From assembly GCA_903953985.1 (NCBI GenBank), contig CAJBLW010000535.1, positions 1 to 10,418 of the forward strand: 10,418 nucleotides of DNA. Reading direction: 5' to 3'. Positions 6,025 through 10,418 of this stretch are shown here, piece after piece (within the stretch, counting starts at the first letter, position 1; each line of letters begins with the position of its first letter). Made by a program: the position numbers and the translations under genes. Source of the stretch: an uncultured Burkholderiales bacterium. Its GTDB lineage: Bacteria; Pseudomonadota; Gammaproteobacteria; Burkholderiales; Burkholderiaceae_C. A model generated the notes under the pieces. The model worked only from the letters and a program-made list of their open reading frames with translations. It had not been told where the DNA came from and made no database searches.

Positions 6025-6516
6025 ATGAAACACATCATCGCTGTATTGATTGAAAACGAAGCGGGCGCCTTGTCTCGCGTGGTGGGGCTTTTTTCGGCCC
6101 GTGGCTACAACATCGAGTCTTTGACTGTGGCCCCGACCGAAGACCCCAGCTTGTCACGCATGACCATCCAGACCGCTGGTTCTGATGACGTGATCGAGCA
6201 GATCACCAAGCACCTGAACCGCCTGATCGAGGTGGTCAAGGTGGTCGACCTGACCGAAGGTGCCTACACAGAGCGCGAGCTGATGCTCGTCAAGGTGCGC
6301 GCCGTGGGAAAGGAACGCGAAGAAATGAAACGCATGGCCGACATCTTCCGTGGCCGTGTGATTGACGTCACCGACAAGAGCTACACGATTGAGCTCACCG
6401 GTGACCAATCGAAGAACGACGCCTTTTTGGAGGCGATCGACCGCAGTGCCATCTTGGAGACCGTGCGCACCGGTGCATGCGGTATTGGGCGCGGCGAGCG
6501 CATCCTGCGCGTCTAA
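6025..6516 (+). CDS. ilvH: Acetolactate synthase, small regulatory subunit
   Basis: This 163-residue protein has the same length as E. coli IlvH. It binds the large subunit, raises its activity and confers feedback inhibition by valine. The N-terminal ACT domain (about 3-75) reads IIAVLIENEAGALSRVVGLF then SARGYNIESLTV. Asn11, Gly14, Ser17 and Asn29, positions linked to the valine site in the E. coli protein, are all kept, so feedback control is likely intact. The C-terminal domain has MLVKVRAVGKEREE and RGRVIDVT. The start at ATG 6025 is fixed by AGAGGA (6012-6017) seven bases upstream. A GTG at 5989 is in frame but lies at the edge of the intercistronic hairpin and has no ribosome site. ilvC follows 39 nt later. 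Confidence 0.96.
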   Translation: MKHIIAVLIENEAGALSRVVGLFSARGYNIESLTVAPTEDPSLSRMTIQTAGSDDVIEQITKHLNRLIEVVKVVDLTEGAYTERELMLVKVRAVGKEREEMKRMADIFRGRVIDVTDKSYTIELTGDQSKNDAFLEAIDRSAILETVRTGACGIGRGERILRV

Positions 6517-6555
6517 ATCCAATCATCAACCTGTTTTATTCCTAAGGAGAACCCT

Positions 6556-7572
6556 GTGAAAGTTTTTTACGACAAAGATTGTGATCTGAGCGTTATCAAG
6601 GGCAAGACCGTTGCCATTCTTGGTTATGGCTCGCAAGGCCACGCCCACGCCCAAAACCTGAACGACAGTGGCGTCAAAGTGGTGGTCGGTCTTCGCAAAG
6701 GTGGTGCATCGTGGGACAAAGTCGGCAAAGCCGGTCTCACAGTGATGGAAGTCAACGATGCGGTCAAAGCCGCAGATGTGGTCATGATCTTGTTGCCCGA
6801 CGAAATGATCGCCGAGGTCTACAACAACAACGTGGCTCCCAACATCAAGCAAGGCGCTTCTTTGGCCTTCGCCCACGGCTTCAACGTGCACTACAACCAA
6901 GTTGTGCCCCGCGAAGACTTGGACGTCTGGATGGTCGCTCCCAAGGCCCCAGGCCACACCGTGCGCAACACCTACACCCAAGGCGGCGGCGTGCCCCACC
7001 TGGTCGCGATTCACCAGGACAAGAGCGGCAAGGCCCGTGCGATGGCCCTCAGTTATGCCATGGCAAACGGCGGCGGCAAGGCCGGCATCATCGAGACCAA
7101 CTTCAAAGAAGAGACCGAAACCGACTTGTTCGGCGAACAGGCTGTTCTGTGCGGTGGTGCGGTGGAGCTGATCAAGATGGGTTACGAGACTTTGGTGGAA
7201 GCCGGTTATGCGCCAGAAATGGCCTACTTCGAGTGCTTGCATGAACTCAAGCTGATCGTGGACCTGATCTACGAAGGCGGCATCGGCAACATGAACTACT
7301 CGATCTCGAACAACGCCGAGTACGGCGAGTACGTGACCGGTCCTGAAATCATCAACGAGCAGTCACGCGTCGCCATGCGCAATGCCTTGAAGCGGATCCA
7401 GACGGGTGAATACGCCAAGATGTTCATCTTGGAAGGACGCACCAACTACCCAAGCATGACTGCGCGTCGTCGCTTGACTTCTGAGCACTCCATCGAAGTC
7501 GTGGGCGCCCAATTGCGTGCCATGATGCCTTGGATCGCCAAGAACAAGCTGGTTGACAAGACCCGCAACTGA
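6556..7572 (+). CDS. ilvC: Ketol-acid reductoisomerase, class I (NADP+)
   Basis: This 338-residue short-form (class I) enzyme isomerises and reduces acetolactate or acetohydroxybutyrate to the dihydroxy acids, using NADPH and Mg2+. The Rossmann motif GYGSQGHAHAQNL starts at residue 23. The loop VGLRKGGASW (44-53), with Arg47, Lys48 and Ser52, indicates NADPH preference. The active-site set is complete: His107, Lys130, Asp190, Glu194, Glu226, Glu230 and Ser251. The start codon is GTG at 6556, preceded by the excellent ribosome site TAAGGAGA (6543-6550); no ATG is available near it. It is the last gene before an intrinsic terminator, so ilvB-ilvH-ilvC form one transcription unit. Confidence 0.97.
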   Translation: MKVFYDKDCDLSVIKGKTVAILGYGSQGHAHAQNLNDSGVKVVVGLRKGGASWDKVGKAGLTVMEVNDAVKAADVVMILLPDEMIAEVYNNNVAPNIKQGASLAFAHGFNVHYNQVVPREDLDVWMVAPKAPGHTVRNTYTQGGGVPHLVAIHQDKSGKARAMALSYAMANGGGKAGIIETNFKEETETDLFGEQAVLCGGAVELIKMGYETLVEAGYAPEMAYFECLHELKLIVDLIYEGGIGNMNYSISNNAEYGEYVTGPEIINEQSRVAMRNALKRIQTGEYAKMFILEGRTNYPSMTARRRLTSEHSIEVVGAQLRAMMPWIAKNKLVDKTRN

Positions 7573-7594
7573 TCGTGCCCTTGGGCAAAATTGG

Positions 7595-7619
7595 AAAAGG
7601 CCACTTGGGTGGCCTTTTT
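7595..7619 (+). terminator. Intrinsic terminator after ilvC
   Basis: AAAAGGCCAC (7595-7604) pairs with GTGGCCTTTT (7609-7618) around the loop TTGG: ten perfect pairs with a U-tract. It begins 22 bases after the ilvC stop and ends the ilvBHC transcript, so pssA downstream needs its own promoter or readthrough. Confidence 0.9.
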
Positions 7620-7692
7620 CTTGGGCGATCGGACTGCCTTAAACTCCGTTGACACGGGATGGATCCAGAAAAAGCTCCAACAGGAACGGACG

Positions 7693-8508
7693 ATGAACAA
7701 AACCAACGACAAAGTCGAAGACGCCGAAGCCGCTGCACCGGTGCGCAAACCCTCTAAGGGCATCTACATGTTGCCCAACATGATCACATTGGCTGCATTG
7801 TTTGCTGGTTTTTATGCCATCGTGATGGCCATCAATGGCCGTTTTGACCTGGCCACAGTGGGTATCTTCAGCGCCATGGTGCTCGACAGCTTGGACGGCC
7901 GAGTGGCCCGCATGACCAACACGCAAAGCGCCTTTGGTGAGCAAATGGATTCGCTGTCGGACATGGTGTCCTTTGGCGCGGCACCCGCGCTGATCGCTTA
8001 TGTCTGGACGCTCAAGGAACTGGGCCGTTGGGGTTGGATTGCGGCCTTTGTTTACTGTGCATGCGCGGCGTTGCGCCTGGCGCGCTTCAACGTCAACACG
8101 GGCGTGGTCGACAAGCGTTATTTTCAGGGCCTGCCCTCTCCTGCGGCTGCGGCCTTGGTGATGGGTTTTGTCTGGATCATGTTTGAAAACGCCGTGCCCG
8201 CCAAAGCCGTGTCCTGGGGCATGTTTGCTGTCTGCCTATTCGCAGGTTTGACCATGGTGACCAATGTGCCGTTTTACAGTTTCAAGGATATGCACATGAA
8301 AAAAAGCGTGCCTTTTGCTACGCTGGTTCTGGTGGCCTTGGGCATTGCCGCCGTGAACATCGATCCGCCCACAGTCTTGTTTGGTTCGTTTGTGGCTTAT
8401 GGTTTGAGTGGTTACGTGATTTATGTTTGGCGCAAGGCCAAGGGGCAGCCCACCAGCATGATCAGCACCTCCACCGATGAGCCCGATGAGCGGGGTTTGC
8501 ATCAGTGA
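7693..8508 (+). CDS. pssA: CDP-diacylglycerol-serine O-phosphatidyltransferase (phosphatidylserine synthase)
   Basis: This 271-residue inner-membrane enzyme makes phosphatidylserine from CDP-diacylglycerol and serine, the precursor of phosphatidylethanolamine. The CDP-alcohol phosphatidyltransferase signature is complete, with Asp65, Asp68, Gly69, Ala72, Arg73, Gly82, Asp86 and Asp90 in the spacing DxxDGxxAR(x8)GxxxDxxxD. Several hydrophobic membrane helices flank and follow it, from about residue 27 to 250. The membrane type differs from the E. coli PssA of the phospholipase D superfamily. ATG 7693 is chosen because AGGA (7682-7685) lies seven bases upstream. An in-frame TTG at 7591 sits beside the ilvC terminator and is rejected. 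No convincing promoter is seen in 7620-7692. The gene is unrelated in function to the flanking ilv and leu genes. Confidence 0.95.
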   Translation: MNKTNDKVEDAEAAAPVRKPSKGIYMLPNMITLAALFAGFYAIVMAINGRFDLATVGIFSAMVLDSLDGRVARMTNTQSAFGEQMDSLSDMVSFGAAPALIAYVWTLKELGRWGWIAAFVYCACAALRLARFNVNTGVVDKRYFQGLPSPAAAALVMGFVWIMFENAVPAKAVSWGMFAVCLFAGLTMVTNVPFYSFKDMHMKKSVPFATLVLVALGIAAVNIDPPTVLFGSFVAYGLSGYVIYVWRKAKGQPTSMISTSTDEPDERGLHQ

Positions 8509-8521
8509 TGTCAACTGCACG

Positions 8522-8542
8522 ACAGTTCGGTTTTTGAACTGT
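8522..8542. repeat. Inverted repeat upstream of the leuA leader
   Basis: ACAGTTC (8522-8528) and GAACTGT (8536-8542) form a perfect 7-bp dyad around a 7-nt spacer. It begins 13 bases after the pssA stop. Its right arm touches the extended -10 of the candidate leuA promoter. It lacks a following T-run, so it is a poor terminator; an operator role or an mRNA 3'-end hairpin for pssA are both possible. Confidence 0.5.
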
Positions 8543-8550
8543 GCTAAAGT
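8542..8550 (+). promoter_or_regulatory. leuA: Candidate extended -10 promoter for the leuA leader
   Basis: TGCTAAAGT fits TGn plus a -10 hexamer (TAAAGT, 4 of 6). The -35 position falls in the ACAGTT arm of the dyad and does not resemble consensus. The expected start is about 8557, the first base of the leader-peptide ATG. The leader would then be leaderless unless the real promoter lies further upstream or transcription comes through pssA. Confidence 0.3.
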
Positions 8551-8556
8551 ATTTGT

Positions 8557-8610
8557 ATGAGATTTTCTTTGTTTGCACTACTGCTAGCGCCCCACGGGCG
8601 GGATGTGTAG
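8557..8610 (+). CDS. leuL: Leucine-rich leader peptide of the leuA attenuator
   Basis: A 17-codon frame from ATG 8557 to TAG 8608-8610 encodes MRFSLFALLLAPHGRDV. Four of 17 residues are leucine, three of them consecutive (8578-8586, CTA CTG CTA). CTA is normally among the rarest leucine codons in GC-rich betaproteobacteria. The frame is followed by a complete set of mutually exclusive hairpins and a terminator before leuA. The ribosome site is weak (AAAG at 8546-8549, seven bases before ATG) or absent if the transcript begins at the ATG. The frame, codons and pairings are read directly from sequence; the attenuation role follows from the well-known leuL design of enteric bacteria. Confidence 0.75.
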   Translation: MRFSLFALLLAPHGRDV

Positions 8611-8640
8611 CGCACGCAAACATTTTCCCAAAAGGCCCGT
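8588..8640 (+). promoter_or_regulatory. Pause hairpin and antiterminator of the leuA attenuator
   Basis: Segment 1 CGCCC (8588-8592) pairs with GGGCG (8596-8600) right after the Leu codons, forming the 1:2 pause hairpin. Segment 2 ACGGGC (8594-8599) can instead pair with GCCCGT (8635-8640), which is the left arm of the terminator. This 2:3 pairing is the antiterminator. The hexamer ACGGGC recurs at 8653-8658 as the terminator's right arm, so the two structures compete for the same partner. A ribosome stalled at 8578 would mask segment 1 and free segment 2; one at the stop codon 8608 would mask segment 2. Confidence 0.7.
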
Positions 8641-8672
8641 ATGCCATCCGCAACGGGCCTTTTGCATTTTTT
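8630..8672 (+). terminator. Intrinsic terminator (attenuator) before leuA
   Basis: AAAAGGCCCGT (8630-8640) pairs perfectly with ACGGGCCTTTT (8653-8663), an 11-bp stem with a 12-nt loop, followed after GCA by T6 (8667-8672). It lies 34 bases before the leuA start. It may also end the pssA transcript, but its overlap with the alternative pairing and the leader peptide upstream point to conditional termination. Confidence 0.85.
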
Positions 8673-8706
8673 GCTTGGACTTGCGGGTTTTTGACCAGGA
8701 GTAAAC

Positions 8707-10245
8707 ATGGCTGACAAACTGATTATTTTCGACACCACCTTGCGAGACGGTGAGCAATCGCCCGGCGCCTCCATGACCCGCGATGAGAAGCTGCGCATTG
8801 CCCGCCAACTGGAGCGTCTGCGTGTGGACGTGATCGAAGCCGGTTTTGCGGCCAGCTCCAATGGCGACTTTGAGGCGGTGAAAGCCATTGCTGATGCGAT
8901 CAAGGATTCCACCATTTGCTCTTTGTCGCGTGCCAATGACCGCGACATCTCTCGCGCCGCCGAGGCCCTCAAAGGGGCCAACAACGGACGTATCCACACC
9001 TTTATTGCCACTTCGCCCTTGCACATGGAAAAGAAGCTGCGCATGACACCCGACCAGGTGTTTGAACAAGCCAAGCAGTCGGTGCGCTTTGCCCGCAACC
9101 TGGTGAGCGATGTCGAGTTCAGTCCGGAAGATGGTTACCGCAGTGACATGGATTTCCTGTGCCGCATCCTGGAGGCCGTGATTGCTGAGGGGGCCAGCAC
9201 CATCAACGTGCCCGACACGGTGGGTTACGCGGTGCCCGAGCTCTATGGTGAGTTCATCCGCACTTTGCGCGAGCGCATCCCCAACTCCGACAAAGCGATT
9301 TGGTCTGTGCATTGCCACAATGACTTGGGCATGGCGGTGGCCAATTCGCTGGCCGGAGTGAAGATCGGCGGGGCACGCCAGGTCGAGTGCACCATCAACG
9401 GGCTGGGTGAGCGCGCAGGCAATTGCTCGCTGGAAGAAGTGGTCATGGCAGTGAAGACGCGCCGTGACTATTTTGGTCTGGATGTGGGCATCGATGCGAG
9501 CCACATCTTGGCCGCCAGCCGCATGGTCAGTCAAACCACCGGTTTTGTGGTCCAGCCCAACAAAGCGGTGGTGGGGGCGAACGCTTTTGCCCACGCCTCG
9601 GGCATCCACCAAGATGGCGTACTCAAGGCCCGCGATACCTACGAAATCATGCGTGCGGAAGATGTGGGCTGGTCCAACAACAAAATCGTGTTGGGCAAAC
9701 TCAGCGGCCGCAACGCGTTCAAACAACGTTTGCAAGATTTGGGCGTGACCCTGGACAGTGAAACCGAAATCAACAACGCTTTTGCCAAGTTCAAAGAGTT
9801 GGCTGATCGCAAGAGCGAGATTTTTGACGAGGATATCTTGGCTTTGGTCAGTGACGAAAGCGTGAGCACTGAAAAAGAGCAGTACGGCTTTGTCTCGATG
9901 TCTCAGCACAGCGAAACCGGCGAGCGCCCGCATGCGGCCGTGGTCTTCACCGTGCAGGGCAAGGAAGTGAGCACCGAGTCAGATGGCAATGGCCCGGTGG
10001 ATGCCTCTCTCAAGGCGATCGAGTCGTATGTCAAAAGTGGCGCGGAAATGGTGCTGTATTCGGTCAACGCCATCAGTGGCTCCACCGAAAGTCAGGGGGA
10101 AGTGACCGTCCGGTTGCAAAACAGCGGGAGGGTGGTCAATGGTGTCGGGTCCGATCCAGACATCGTGGTGGCTTCGGCCAAGGCTTACCTGAGTGCATTG
10201 AATAAATTGCAGAGCAAAGCCGATCGCGTCGCTGCGCAAGGATAA
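8707..10245 (+). CDS. leuA: 2-Isopropylmalate synthase
   Basis: This 512-residue cytoplasmic enzyme condenses acetyl-CoA with 2-ketoisovalerate, the first committed step of leucine synthesis. The N-terminal TIM-barrel begins IIFDTTLRDGEQSPG, with Arg13 and metal-binding Asp14. The metal ligands HCH (His202, His204) lie in SVHCHNDLGMAVANSLAG, followed by NGLGERAGNCSLEEVV (231-246). A linker (including GIHQDGVLKAR) leads to the C-terminal regulatory domain (about 390-505), where leucine feedback inhibition acts in this family. The length fits the standard bacterial LeuA rather than the longer actinobacterial form. The start at ATG 8707 has AGGAG (8697-8701) five bases upstream. Expression is probably set by the leucine attenuator in its leader, adding transcriptional control to enzyme feedback. 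Confidence 0.97.
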   Translation: MADKLIIFDTTLRDGEQSPGASMTRDEKLRIARQLERLRVDVIEAGFAASSNGDFEAVKAIADAIKDSTICSLSRANDRDISRAAEALKGANNGRIHTFIATSPLHMEKKLRMTPDQVFEQAKQSVRFARNLVSDVEFSPEDGYRSDMDFLCRILEAVIAEGASTINVPDTVGYAVPELYGEFIRTLRERIPNSDKAIWSVHCHNDLGMAVANSLAGVKIGGARQVECTINGLGERAGNCSLEEVVMAVKTRRDYFGLDVGIDASHILAASRMVSQTTGFVVQPNKAVVGANAFAHASGIHQDGVLKARDTYEIMRAEDVGWSNNKIVLGKLSGRNAFKQRLQDLGVTLDSETEINNAFAKFKELADRKSEIFDEDILALVSDESVSTEKEQYGFVSMSQHSETGERPHAAVVFTVQGKEVSTESDGNGPVDASLKAIESYVKSGAEMVLYSVNAISGSTESQGEVTVRLQNSGRVVNGVGSDPDIVVASAKAYLSALNKLQSKADRVAAQG

Positions 10246-10278
10246 AATGAATACATATTAAGTAATTAATTGCTTTAT

Positions 10279-10317
10279 AAAAGTCACGTAAGTTATTGTT
10301 CTTGCGTGACTTTTTTT
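10279..10317 (+). terminator. Intrinsic terminator after leuA
   Basis: AAAAGTCACGTAAG (10279-10292) pairs with CTTGCGTGACTTTT (10301-10314), including one T-G wobble, around an 8-nt loop. The T-run extends to 10317. It starts 33 bases after the leuA stop and ends the cluster. Confidence 0.9.
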
Positions 10318-10370
10318 ATTTAGATACACTGGCACTCATATTTGAAAAATCAGACCATCAGGACACGTCA

Positions 10371-10418
10371 TTGAAACCAGTTTCTATTTTTCCTTTGCCC
10401 AAATCCTGGTTTCGCATC
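10371..10418 (+). CDS. Start of an unrecognised gene, cut by the window edge
   Basis: A frame from TTG 10371 runs open to the end of the window, giving (M)KPVSIFPLPKSWFRI. AGGA (10360-10363) lies seven bases before the TTG, a good ribosome-site distance. Only 16 codons are visible and I do not recognise the protein. It follows the leuA terminator in an AT-rich stretch, so it would be a separate transcription unit. The call rests only on the ribosome site and the open frame. Confidence 0.4.
   Translation, partial: MKPVSIFPLPKSWFRI

Noticed and set aside
7649..7654. Perfect TTGACA as -35 of a pssA promoter
   Set aside because: No acceptable -10 is found 15-18 nt downstream, and the resulting start would fall in the pssA ribosome site.
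7591..7692. N-terminal extension of pssA from TTG 7591
   Set aside because: It would begin beside the ilvC terminator and translate through its hairpin; ATG 7693 has a proper ribosome site and the family N-terminus.

Overview
The window looks like a chromosomal core region of a betaproteobacterium, most likely order Burkholderiales, family Comamonadaceae. This rests on protein similarity recalled from memory, the GC-rich codon usage, and a gene neighbourhood in which an ECF sigma factor/DUF3619/DUF3106 operon runs divergently from ilvB-ilvH-ilvC-pssA-leuA. No mobile element, CRISPR array, tRNA or rRNA was seen.

Layout. Positions 1-704 (+) hold the 3' end of glutamine-dependent NAD synthetase (nadE) and the PII protein glnB. 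Facing them is a minus-strand block (751-3930). Read in its own direction it runs: ECF-type sigma factor, a one-TM DUF3619 protein (probable anti-sigma factor), a secreted DUF3106 protein with an 18-residue helical repeat, a 155-nt gap, an RDD membrane protein, and a LOG-family nucleotide hydrolase. The first three genes overlap by 4 and 8 nt and must be one translationally coupled operon. The intergenic region 3931-4172 carries two divergent promoters, each with an extended -10.

From 4173 to 10245 (+) lie the branched-chain amino acid genes: ilvB and ilvH (acetohydroxyacid synthase large and regulatory subunits), ilvC (ketol-acid reductoisomerase) closed by an intrinsic terminator, pssA (phosphatidylserine synthase), and leuA (2-isopropylmalate synthase) closed by another strong terminator. 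IlvBH and IlvC make the dihydroxy-acid precursors of valine and isoleucine. LeuA diverts 2-ketoisovalerate to leucine. PssA is a lipid enzyme placed between them. The last ~170 bases are AT-rich and hold the start of a further, unrecognised gene.

The most interesting signal is the pssA-leuA gap. It encodes a 17-residue leader peptide with a Leu-Leu-Leu run (CTA CTG CTA), a pause hairpin, an antiterminator pairing and a strong terminator. Together these form a complete classical leucine attenuator upstream of leuA. A second theme is the sigma/DUF3619/DUF3106 operon, whose layout resembles sigma/anti-sigma/periplasmic-sensor systems of the CnrYXH kind. A conserved stem-loop-like element in the ilvB-ilvH gap and an unresolved non-ATG start of the sigma factor also deserve a check.
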